Origin: an uncultured Caryophanales bacterium
GTDB taxonomy: Bacteria > Bacillota_I > Bacilli_A > Acholeplasmatales > Anaeroplasmataceae
DNA length: 6,065 nt
Direction of reading: 5' to 3'
Assembly (NCBI GenBank): GCA_937885165.1
Contig: CAKZZJ010000045.1
Span: 1-6,065, forward strand
A model generated the notes under the pieces. It was not told the DNA's origin. It saw nothing but the letters and a program-made list of their open reading frames with translations, and searched no databases. The position numbers and the translations under genes were made by a program. Positions 1 to 6,065 of this stretch are shown here, piece after piece; the stretch's first letter is position 1, and each line of letters starts with the position of its first letter.

Positions 1-1
1 A

Positions 2-268
2 GAAGTATTAGTTAATAAGACAATCAAGCTCGCAAAAAAGATGAATACAAAAAATATTATAGTTGCTGGAGGCGTTTCCGCAAACAGGGGCTTAAAGGAG
101 GAATTCATGAAACATACTGACTTCAACATCTCGATTCCTTCGATTAAATATTGTACAGATAATGCTGCAATGATTGCCTCATGCGGATATTATCAATATA
201 ATAAGCACAAGAAATTTGATGATTTATCATTAAATCCTAGCGCGAACCTAAATATTGATGAAGAATAA
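2..268 (+). CDS. tsaD: TsaD, tRNA N6-threonylcarbamoyladenosine transferase (C-terminal fragment)
   Basis: TsaD transfers the threonylcarbamoyl group from threonylcarbamoyl-AMP to A37 of ANN-decoding tRNAs, working in the cytoplasm with TsaB and TsaE. Only the last 88 codons or so are present; the frame is already open at base 2, so the gene is cut by the window edge and the ATG at 41 is an internal Met, not a start. The recognisable parts are the ASKHA-fold signature VAGGVSANRGL (bases 68-100) and the later CTDNAAMIA segment (153-179), whose Asp is the conserved metal/nucleotide-site residue of the TsaD/Kae1 family. Full-length bacterial TsaD is about 335-340 residues, so roughly a quarter is seen. 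The short Asn/Asp/Glu-rich tail ends at TAA 266-268, only 18 nt before glnS, implying co-transcription of two genes that both act on tRNA. The identification rests on these two motifs in the right order and spacing and is secure. Confidence 0.93.
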   Translation, partial: EVLVNKTIKLAKKMNTKNIIVAGGVSANRGLKEEFMKHTDFNISIPSIKYCTDNAAMIASCGYYQYNKHKKFDDLSLNPSANLNIDEE

Positions 269-286
269 AGAAGGAGAAAATTTAAA

Positions 287-1927
287 ATGGAAATAAATAA
301 TTTTATAAAAACAATAATGGAAGAAGATTTAAAAAACGGGAAGGTTAATGAGATAATAACCCGTTTTCCACCAGAACCTAATGCTTATCTGCATATCGGT
401 CATGCAAGAGCAATCATAACTAATTTTGAACTTGCTGATAGTTTTGATGGTAAAACTAATTTAAGATTTGATGATACTAATCCGGTAAAAGAGGATCAAG
501 AATTTGTCGATGGAATTATTAATGATTTAGCGTGGTTAGGCTACAGACCTGAAAACATATTTTATGGTTCAGATTATTTTGAAAAAACATATGAAAAAGC
601 AATATTGCTAATTAAAAAAGGTTTAGCCTATGTTGATGATTTAAATCAGGAAGAAATATCAAAATACCGTGGTACTTTAAATGAGCCAGGTGTCAATTCA
701 CCATATAGAGATAGAAGCGTTGAAGAAAACCTTAAATTATTTGAAGAAATGAAAGAAGGTAAGTATGCTGATGGCGAAAAGACATTAAGAGCTAAAATCG
801 ATATGGCACACCCTAACATCAATATGCGTGACCCAGTAATGTATCGTATAATTCATACTACTCATCATCGTCAAAAAGATAAATGGTGTATCTATCCTAT
901 GTATGATTTCGCTCATCCTTTACAGGATTCATTTGAAGGTATTACACACTCTTTATGCTCACTTGAATATGACAACCATAGAATCTTGTATGACTGGGTA
1001 ATCGATAATACAGAAGTAGAACATCATCCTCATCAATATGAATTTGGTAGACTTAATATCACTAATACTATTATGTCAAAAAGATATTTAAGAGCCTTAG
1101 TTGATGCTAAAAAAGTATCAGGCTATGATGACCCAAGAATGCCTACATTATGTGGTTTAAGAAGAAGAGGGTATACTCCTAATGCTATCAAATCATTTAT
1201 TTTAGGGACAGGATTATCAAGAGTTAATTCTACAGTTCCTGAAGAAGAATTAGAAGAAGCTTTAAGAAATGATTTAAAGATGAGTGCATTAAGACCTAAT
1301 GCCGTAATTGATCCTGTTAAAGTGATAATTGATAACTATCCTGATGATGTTATCGAATATTTAGATTGTCCTAACAATGCTGAAAATGATGAATTAGGTG
1401 CTAAAAAGATTTCATTTTCAAAAGAAGTATATATTGAGCGTGATGATTTCATTTTAGAAAAGCCAAATAAAAAATGGAAGAGATTAGCTTTAGGTGTTGA
1501 AGTAAGATTAATGTATGCATATTTCATCAAAGCTAATTCTGTAGAATATGATGATAATGGTAATATAATTATCATTCACGCAACTTATGATCCTAAAACT
1601 AAGAGTGGCACAGGCTTTGATGAAAGAAAGCCTAATGGTAATATTCATTTTGTAAATGCCAAGGATGCAATACCTGCAGAATTCAGATTATTTGAACCAC
1701 TTATGAAGGAAACTGAAGAAAATAAGGATCTAGATTTTATGGAGAAATTAAATCCAAATTCACTTGAGATTAAAGAAGGATATGTTGAAGCTAATTTAAA
1801 AGATACTAAAGAGCTTGATCATTTCCAATTTATAAGAAATGGTTATTTTGTAACTGATAAGGATTCTACTAAAGATAAATTGGTATTTAATAGAACCTGT
1901 AGTTTAAAATCATCATTTAAACTTTAA
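287..1927 (+). CDS. glnS: Glutaminyl-tRNA synthetase (GlnRS)
   Basis: GlnRS charges tRNA-Gln directly with glutamine using ATP, in the cytoplasm. The 546-residue product is close to the 554 of E. coli GlnRS and collinear with it from end to end as I recall that sequence. It has the class I HIGH motif at residues 36-39 in RFPPEPNAYLHIGHA, the LRFDDTNP block that follows, the KWCIYPMYDFAHP and EGITHSLCSLEY blocks of the catalytic/acceptor-binding region, and MSKR at 263-266 as the KMSKS loop. DDPRMPTLCGLRRRGYTP follows, then the two beta-barrel anticodon-binding domains from about residue 340 to the end. The GlnRS-type blocks distinguish it from GluRS. No extra YqeY-like C-terminal domain is present. 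The ATG is preceded by AGAAGGAG (269-276) ten bases upstream. With only 18 nt after tsaD there is no room for a T-box leader, so expression probably follows the tsaD transcript. Many Bacillota lack GlnRS and use GatCAB amidation, so its presence is a lineage clue. Confidence 0.97.
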   Translation: MEINNFIKTIMEEDLKNGKVNEIITRFPPEPNAYLHIGHARAIITNFELADSFDGKTNLRFDDTNPVKEDQEFVDGIINDLAWLGYRPENIFYGSDYFEKTYEKAILLIKKGLAYVDDLNQEEISKYRGTLNEPGVNSPYRDRSVEENLKLFEEMKEGKYADGEKTLRAKIDMAHPNINMRDPVMYRIIHTTHHRQKDKWCIYPMYDFAHPLQDSFEGITHSLCSLEYDNHRILYDWVIDNTEVEHHPHQYEFGRLNITNTIMSKRYLRALVDAKKVSGYDDPRMPTLCGLRRRGYTPNAIKSFILGTGLSRVNSTVPEEELEEALRNDLKMSALRPNAVIDPVKVIIDNYPDDVIEYLDCPNNAENDELGAKKISFSKEVYIERDDFILEKPNKKWKRLALGVEVRLMYAYFIKANSVEYDDNGNIIIIHATYDPKTKSGTGFDERKPNGNIHFVNAKDAIPAEFRLFEPLMKETEENKDLDFMEKLNPNSLEIKEGYVEANLKDTKELDHFQFIRNGYFVTDKDSTKDKLVFNRTCSLKSSFKL

Positions 1928-1932
1928 AAAAT

Positions 1933-1962
1933 AATTACATAGCCAAAAGCTATGTAATTTTT
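1933..1962 (+). terminator. Probable weak intrinsic terminator after glnS
   Basis: An 11-bp perfect stem (AATTACATAGC at 1933-1943 with GCTATGTAATT at 1949-1959) encloses a 5-nt CAAAA loop and runs into a T-run at 1958-1962, beginning 5 nt after the glnS stop. An A-run on the other side (1925-1931) would give it partial two-way character. Only three of the eleven stem pairs are G-C and the T-run is just five long, so read-through is likely. The abcF ribosome binding site starts a few bases later, leaving no space for a promoter after the hairpin. It may therefore attenuate transcription, setting abcF-pcrA-galM lower than tsaD-glnS, rather than end it completely. Confidence 0.65.
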
Positions 1963-1978
1963 AAAAAAGAGGTAATTT

Positions 1979-3553
1979 ATGCTTGTTGTTGAAAATTTAG
2001 GTATTCAGTTTGGTGGTAAAAAGCTGTTTGAAAATGTTAACCTAACATTTACTAAAGGTAATTGTTATGGAATAATCGGTGCTAATGGTGCCGGTAAGAC
2101 AACATTTTTAAAATGCTTATCAAAACAGATAGAACCAAATAGTGGTAGCGTATATATCGATAAAAATGAAAGATTGAGTATCTTAAAACAAAACCAAAAT
2201 GAATTTGATAATGAAACTGTTTTAAAGACAGTCTTGCTTGGATATAAAAGGCTTATAGAGATTGAAGAAGAAAAAAATAATTTATATTCAAAAGAAGATT
2301 TCACTGATGAAGATGGTATTAAGGCATCGCTTTTAGAAGATGAATATCTGAAACTAGGTGGTTGGGAAAGCGAAACAGACGCGATGAAGCTTCTATCAGG
2401 ACTTGGTGTTGATGAGAAATTCTATGATATGAAAATGAGCGATATGGATGCCAAAATCAAAGTAAAAGTTTTACTTGCCCAAAGCCTTTTTAAAAATCCT
2501 GACATCTTACTTTTAGATGAGCCGACAAATAATTTAGATTATAGTTCAACAAAATGGCTTGAGAATTTCTTGCTTAATTATGAAAACTGTGTATTAATAG
2601 TTTCACATGACAGGCATTTTTTGAATAATGTTTGTACCCACATATGTGATGTTGATTATGGTAAAATCAAATTATATGTTGGAAATTATGAATTTTGGTA
2701 TGAGTCAAGTCAATTAGCACTTGCCCAAGCTAAAGATCAAAACAAGAAAAAAGAAATAAAAATAAAAGAATTAAAAGAATTTATTGCACGCTTCAGTGCC
2801 AATAAATCTAAATCAAGCCAGGCAACAAGCAGAAAAAAACTTCTTGAAAAAATTGAACTTGAAGATATTTCACCATCATCAAGAAGATATCCTTTTATTG
2901 GTTTTAAGCCTTTAAGAGAAGTAGGAAATGATATCTTAGAAGTTAATAATTTATCAACCAATGACGGCTTATTAAAAAATATATCATTTAAAGTAAATAA
3001 AAATGATAAGATAGCATTTATATCATCAAACACTAAACAGATATTGGAATTATTTGATATATTAGCATATAAAAATGAAGAATATAGTGGTTCATTCAAA
3101 TGGGGTATAACTACATATGTAGGTTATTTATTTCAAGATAATAAAGAACTATTTGATAAAGATATGACATTAGTAGACTGGTTAAGGGAATTTTCGCCAA
3201 ATGAAAAGAACGAGACCTTTATAAGAGGATATCTTGGAAGAATGCTTTTTTCTGGTGAAGAGTCCCTTAAGAGTACTAAAGTATTATCAGGTGGTGAGAA
3301 GATAAGATGTAATCTTGCAAAACTAATGCTTGAAGGAGAAAATGTATTAGTTTTAGATGATCCTACAAACCATTTGGATTTGGAAACTATTACTGCTCTG
3401 AATAATGGTTTAATCGCATTTAAGGGTAATATTTTATTTTCTAGCCATGATATTGAACTTATATCAACATTATCAAACAGGATCATTGAAATAAAAGAAG
3501 ATGGCAGTATTGTTGATAAATATCAGAATTTTGAAGAATATATGAAGGAATGA
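1979..3553 (+). CDS. ybiT: ABC-F family ATPase, YbiT/YkpA type, with a degenerate second ATP site
   Basis: ABC-F proteins are soluble twin-ATPase factors that enter the ribosomal E site and act on stalled or initiating ribosomes; they are not transporters, and no membrane segment is seen. The 524 residues align along their length with E. coli YbiT (about 530) as I recall it. NBD1 has an aromatic A-loop position (F11), Walker A GANGAGKTT (34-42), Walker B with D180-E181 in LLLDEPTNNLD and switch H210 in SHDRHF. The charged linker that contacts P-site tRNA follows at about 245-292, including ARFSANKSKSSQATSRKK. NBD2 (about 315-524) keeps a Q-loop (GYLFQD), signature LSGGE (436-440) and H490. 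Its P-loop, however, reads FISSNTKQI (347-355) with no glycines and no Lys, the A-loop region is about three residues shorter, and the catalytic Glu is Asp (D461). The NBD1 signature is also non-canonical (MDAKI, 156-160). AAAGAGG (1966-1972) lies six bases before the ATG. The stop overlaps the pcrA start. YbiT assignment is strong; a resistance-type ABC-F is unlikely. Confidence 0.92.
   Translation: MLVVENLGIQFGGKKLFENVNLTFTKGNCYGIIGANGAGKTTFLKCLSKQIEPNSGSVYIDKNERLSILKQNQNEFDNETVLKTVLLGYKRLIEIEEEKNNLYSKEDFTDEDGIKASLLEDEYLKLGGWESETDAMKLLSGLGVDEKFYDMKMSDMDAKIKVKVLLAQSLFKNPDILLLDEPTNNLDYSSTKWLENFLLNYENCVLIVSHDRHFLNNVCTHICDVDYGKIKLYVGNYEFWYESSQLALAQAKDQNKKKEIKIKELKEFIARFSANKSKSSQATSRKKLLEKIELEDISPSSRRYPFIGFKPLREVGNDILEVNNLSTNDGLLKNISFKVNKNDKIAFISSNTKQILELFDILAYKNEEYSGSFKWGITTYVGYLFQDNKELFDKDMTLVDWLREFSPNEKNETFIRGYLGRMLFSGEESLKSTKVLSGGEKIRCNLAKLMLEGENVLVLDDPTNHLDLETITALNNGLIAFKGNILFSSHDIELISTLSNRIIEIKEDGSIVDKYQNFEEYMKE
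3545..3549 (+). promoter_or_regulatory. Ribosome binding site bearing on the pcrA start
   Basis: AAGGA lies inside the end of the ABC-F gene. It directly abuts the ATG at 3550 (no spacer), which is too close for normal pairing, but lies nine bases before an in-frame TTG at 3559. The spacing therefore favours the TTG as the true initiation codon, although coupled re-initiation at the ATGA overlap is possible. Confidence 0.5.
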
Positions 3554-5643
3554 TTAAATTGGATTTAAGCGTACTTAATGATAGACAAAAGGAAGCAGTA
3601 GAGTCTATCAGTGGCCCAGTTATAGTTATGGCTGGTGCCGGTTCTGGTAAAACTAGAGTACTTACATATAGAGTATCTTATTTAATAAAGGAAATAGGAA
3701 TTGATCCGGAATCAATATTAGCAGTTACATTTACAAATAAAGCTGCCCGTGAAATGAAAGAAAGAATTATTAGTCTAACAAATAACAATGTGAGTGGACT
3801 CTGGATTTCTACATTTCATTCTTTTGCTGCGCGAATTTTAAGAATTGAATATAAAGAAGCAGGCTTAAATAAAAACTTCAATATCATAGATGAAGAAGAT
3901 TCTTTAAAAATTATCAAAGATATTGTTAAAGAAAATGAAATTGACGAAAAACCAGCTAAATTAAAAAAATTAATATCAAGAAGTAAAAATTTCAAATATT
4001 TTAATATAAAGGATCCCTATCTTAAAGATATATTTAGTTTTGTATCTGATTTATATGAAAAAACTCTTAATAAAAATTCACTTCTTGATTTCGATGATTT
4101 AATCATTAAATTAGTTAAGTTATTAAACGAAAATCCAAAAATAAGAAAAAAATATCAGCGTAAATTCAATTATATTTTGGTTGATGAATTTCAGGATACT
4201 AATGCTATGCAGTATGATCTTGTTAAACTTCTATCTAATGAAGAAAATAATGTATTTGTTGTAGGTGATGATTTTCAGTCTATTTATTCATTTAGAGGCG
4301 CATTAATTGAAAATATAGAAAAATTCATGAAAGATTATGATGCTAAATTAATATTGCTTGAAGAAAATTATCGTTCTACAAATAATATCTTAAATCTTGC
4401 GAATGATGCTATATCACATAATGAAAATCAGATAAAGAAAACACTTTTTTCTAATAATGATAGCGGAACTAAGCCAGTAGTAGCAGAGCTTCTAACTGAT
4501 AAACATGAAGTATATTATGTAATAGATGAGATTAAAAAATTAATTCTTGATAAATTAGAATATAAAGATATTGCTATACTTTATAGAAATAATTATATTT
4601 CAAGAATATTTGAGGATGCATTTGTATTATCAAATATTCCTTATAAAATATATGGTTCATTATCATTCTTTTCAAGAATGGAAATAAAAGATATTTTAGC
4701 TTATCTTAAACTTATATGTAATCCAAATGATGACTATTCTTATTTAAGAGTAGTTAATGTACCTAAAAGAAAAATAGGTACTGCAACAATCAATAGATTA
4801 AAGGCTTTAGGTAAAGAATATGATATTTCATTATATGAAGCCGTAAATTATTTTGATAAAAATGATAAAGCATATAATAAATTAATTGTTTTTAATAAAT
4901 TAATAGAATCAATTACTGCAAATATTGATAATCATTTTTTAACAGATTTGGTAGATATCATCCTAAATGAAACGCATTATGAAGATTATCTTTCAAATGA
5001 ATTTGATGAAGAAGAAAAAGAAGACAGACTATCTAATGTTTTAGAACTTAAAACAGCACTTTATGAAGTAGATAATAGTGAAGGAGAAAACATTATTAAG
5101 TTAGAAGAATTCTTATCAAATGTTTCACTTAGAACTGATGCAGATGATGTAAAAAATGAAAATTCAGTAACTCTAAGTACTTATCATCAGGCTAAAGGAT
5201 TAGAATATGATGCTGTATTTATGGTCGCAACAGAAGAAGGGATATTCCCTAATGTAAGTTTTGATATCAATATTGATGAGGAAAGAAGAATCTTCTATGT
5301 TGGCATCACAAGAGCGAAGAAATATTTATATATTACTTTAGCCAAAACAAGGATACATTTTGGAGCAAGATATGAAATGGGACCATCAAGATTTATAATG
5401 GAACTTGATGATAAATTATACGAAACCTTAGAAACTGTAAAAGCAAAAAAGAAAACTAAAAAAATTAAAAAGAATGATGATTCTTTATTTAAGTCAGGAG
5501 ATAAAGTAATTCATAAAGTCTTTGGTAAAGGTGTTATTATTAGAGAAAGAAAAAAGGATATTTTTGAAATAGCTTTTTCTTCACCATATGGGATTAAAAG
5601 TGTTGATGTTACATTAGGAGTCGTAAAAAAAATTGAAAACTGA
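3550..5643 (+). CDS. pcrA: UvrD/PcrA-type ATP-dependent 3'-5' DNA helicase
   Basis: This SF1A helicase unwinds DNA with 3'-5' polarity in repair and in clearing proteins such as RecA or RNA polymerase from DNA. All motifs are in order: Q motif LNDRQKEAV (9-17), Walker A AGAGSGKT (28-35), motif Ia VTFTNKAAREM, the TFHSFAARILR block, motif II DEFQD (212-216), motif III VGDDFQSIYSFRGA (238-251), motif IV LEENYRS, motif V TYHQAKGLEYDAVF (544-557) and motif VI EERRIFYVGITRAKK (577-591) with the arginine finger R588. Domains 1B (about 85-200) and 2B (about 375-535) are present. After a Lys-rich linker, residues about 650-697 (GDKVIHKVFGKG, FSSPYGIKS) form the Tudor-like domain that in PcrA contacts RNA polymerase; this separates it from Rep. 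In motif III, Phe occupies the place of the usual Asp and the usual DNA-stacking Trp (F242, F248), the second conservatively. At 697 residues it is slightly shorter than B. subtilis PcrA. The ATG overlaps the ABC-F stop (ATGA); a TTG at 3559 is an alternative start. No ligA neighbour is seen, unlike in many Bacillota. Confidence 0.95.
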   Translation: MIKLDLSVLNDRQKEAVESISGPVIVMAGAGSGKTRVLTYRVSYLIKEIGIDPESILAVTFTNKAAREMKERIISLTNNNVSGLWISTFHSFAARILRIEYKEAGLNKNFNIIDEEDSLKIIKDIVKENEIDEKPAKLKKLISRSKNFKYFNIKDPYLKDIFSFVSDLYEKTLNKNSLLDFDDLIIKLVKLLNENPKIRKKYQRKFNYILVDEFQDTNAMQYDLVKLLSNEENNVFVVGDDFQSIYSFRGALIENIEKFMKDYDAKLILLEENYRSTNNILNLANDAISHNENQIKKTLFSNNDSGTKPVVAELLTDKHEVYYVIDEIKKLILDKLEYKDIAILYRNNYISRIFEDAFVLSNIPYKIYGSLSFFSRMEIKDILAYLKLICNPNDDYSYLRVVNVPKRKIGTATINRLKALGKEYDISLYEAVNYFDKNDKAYNKLIVFNKLIESITANIDNHFLTDLVDIILNETHYEDYLSNEFDEEEKEDRLSNVLELKTALYEVDNSEGENIIKLEEFLSNVSLRTDADDVKNENSVTLSTYHQAKGLEYDAVFMVATEEGIFPNVSFDINIDEERRIFYVGITRAKKYLYITLAKTRIHFGARYEMGPSRFIMELDDKLYETLETVKAKKKTKKIKKNDDSLFKSGDKVIHKVFGKGVIIRERKKDIFEIAFSSPYGIKSVDVTLGVVKKIEN
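5616..5620 (+). promoter_or_regulatory. Ribosome binding site for the galM TTG start
   Basis: AGGAG within the end of pcrA lies 12 bases before the TTG at 5633. The spacing is slightly long, but it is the only good ribosome binding site near the start of the galM frame, and no in-frame ATG occurs before the conserved region. This supports TTG initiation and translational coupling to pcrA. Confidence 0.55.
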
Positions 5644-6043
5644 AATAAATAATATTAACAATGAAATTGTTAAAATATCTGTAAAAAATAATAAAAGACT
5701 AAATATCATTTTATGTAATTTAGGTGCGAGTATTAGAAATATTTTTATTGATGATAAAAAGATAAGTTTGTCACCAAAAGATGATTCATTATTCATAAGA
5801 AATGATAATTATTTTGGTAAAACAATAGGAAGAACTGCAGGAAGAATAAAAAATGGGGAATATATTTTAAATGGTAAAAATGCCAATCTTGAGAAAAATG
5901 ATGGCAATAATAATTTGCATAGTGGAAAAGACGGATATCACCAGAAATTATTTGATTATGAAATTATTAATGATAATGATTACACAAGAGTAGTTTTTAA
6001 ATATTATTCACCTAATTTAGATGGAGGTCATTTAGGTGAATAA
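5633..6043 (+). CDS. galM: Aldose 1-epimerase (galactose mutarotase), N-terminal part only; apparent stop probably artefactual
   Basis: GalM interconverts the alpha and beta anomers of galactose or glucose, feeding the Leloir pathway in the cytoplasm. The frame starts at a TTG overlapping pcrA by 11 nt. It shows the GalM N-terminal pattern: NLGASIRNIFI (29-39), FGKTIGRTAGRIKNGEYILNG (from 61; R71 matches the substrate-binding Arg), then a conserved Asn/Gly stretch and NNLHSGKDGYH with H96. R71 and H96 coincide in number with the active-site residues described for L. lactis GalM. The family is normally about 330-350 residues with a second catalytic His near 170, an Asp near 243 and the catalytic Glu near 304, all missing here. 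SPNLDGGHLGE (126-136) matches the SPDG..G.PG turn at which homologues are less than half complete. The TAA at 6041 lies inside the inverted copy of upstream galM sequence, so the reading is reliable only to about 6031-6040. Treat it as a partial gene, not a natural short protein. Confidence 0.85.
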   Translation: MKTEINNINNEIVKISVKNNKRLNIILCNLGASIRNIFIDDKKISLSPKDDSLFIRNDNYFGKTIGRTAGRIKNGEYILNGKNANLEKNDGNNNLHSGKDGYHQKLFDYEIINDNDYTRVVFKYYSPNLDGGHLGE

Positions 6044-6065
6044 TATTTAAAAACTACTCTTGTGT
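5982..6065. repeat. Perfect 34-bp inverted repeat ending at the window edge
   Basis: Bases 5982-6015 are the exact reverse complement of 6032-6065, with a 16-base loop at 6016-6031 (TTTAGATGGAGGTCAT). The left arm encodes conserved GalM residues (TRVVFKYYSPN), so it is the native sequence and the right arm is the copy. The right arm ends precisely at the last base, so the palindrome may be longer than shown. The innermost eight pairs (TCACCTAA 6008-6015 with TTAGGTGA 6032-6039) could be a pre-existing short inverted repeat, since the codons they create (His-Leu-Gly-Glu) still fit the GalM family; pairing of that short repeat would let a 3' end fold back and copy itself. No T-run follows within the window, so it does not look like a terminator. 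Confidence 0.93.

Noticed and set aside
1880..1910. Possible promoter for the ABC-F gene: TTGGTA (1880-1885) and TAAAAT (1905-1910)
   Set aside because: The spacing is 19 bases and both boxes are imperfect; such matches are expected by chance in AT-rich sequence, and it would lie upstream of the hairpin.
2737..3099. Antisense open frame of 120 codons within the ABC-F gene, and similar ones at 1336-1575, 2065-2304, 3133-3486 and 5614-5796
   Set aside because: All lie opposite well-supported genes, show no family motifs and have Ser/Phe/Ile/Leu-rich translations typical of the complement of AT-rich coding DNA.
1979..3553. Antibiotic-resistance ABC-F (Vga/Lsa/Msr type)
   Set aside because: The linker and overall length match the housekeeping YbiT type, and the gene sits among housekeeping genes without mobile elements.
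5633..6043. A natural, short 136-residue mutarotase-like protein or galM pseudogene
   Set aside because: The stop codon lies in the inverted copy at the sequence end, so truncation is explained by the fold-back junction, with no sign of decay in the preceding 130 codons.
5982..6065. Intrinsic terminator for the cluster
   Set aside because: The left arm is conserved coding sequence in the middle of galM, the stem is far longer than usual terminators, and no T-run is visible after it.
1..6065. Mycoplasma-type genetic code (TGA = Trp)
   Set aside because: All ten Trp residues in the genes are TGG, and TGA occurs only as the terminal codon of the ABC-F gene and pcrA.
1..6065. Defence island, prophage, CRISPR or other undescribed multi-gene system
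   Set aside because: All five genes are recognisable housekeeping families and there are no unexplained frames, repeat arrays or long non-coding stretches.

Overview
The window is a compact, strongly AT-rich stretch of bacterial chromosome. All genes lie on the + strand and are nearly contiguous: tsaD (3' end), glnS, a YbiT-type ABC-F ATPase gene, pcrA/uvrD and galM (5' part). The AT richness, AGGAG-type ribosome binding sites, TTG start codons and a PcrA with a C-terminal Tudor-like domain suggest a low-GC Bacillota-like lineage, perhaps a gut-type Bacilli/Erysipelotrichia/Clostridia relative; the lineage is an inference. All ten Trp codons in the genes are TGG and no gene has an internal in-frame TGA. 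This argues for the standard bacterial code rather than the Mycoplasma code.

Layout: positions 2-268 encode the C-terminus of TsaD (tRNA t6A synthesis). Eighteen bases later glnS (287-1927) encodes a complete glutaminyl-tRNA synthetase, so the first two genes both serve tRNA function. A small hairpin with a short T-run (1933-1962) separates them from a tightly coupled second group: the ABC-F gene (1979-3553), pcrA (3550-5643, ATGA overlap) and galM (from a TTG at 5633, overlapping pcrA by 11 nt). There is no intergenic space over 60 bp and there are no RNA genes, insertion sequences, CRISPR arrays or phage genes. The content is housekeeping: translation accuracy, ribosome-associated ATPase, DNA repair helicase and sugar metabolism.

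Two things stand out. First, the ABC-F protein is asymmetric. Every element of composite ATP site 1 is intact. In site 2 the A-loop aromatic, the whole P-loop (including the Lys), the catalytic Glu (now Asp) and the opposing signature motif are all altered. This looks like an ABC-F ATPase working with one catalytic site. Second, the last 84 bases form a perfect 34-bp inverted repeat around a 16-base loop. Its left arm is genuine galM coding sequence and its right arm ends exactly at the window end. The apparent galM stop codon lies in the inverted copy, so the end of the window is most likely a fold-back (assembly, amplification or replication) junction and galM should not be read as a natural 136-residue protein.
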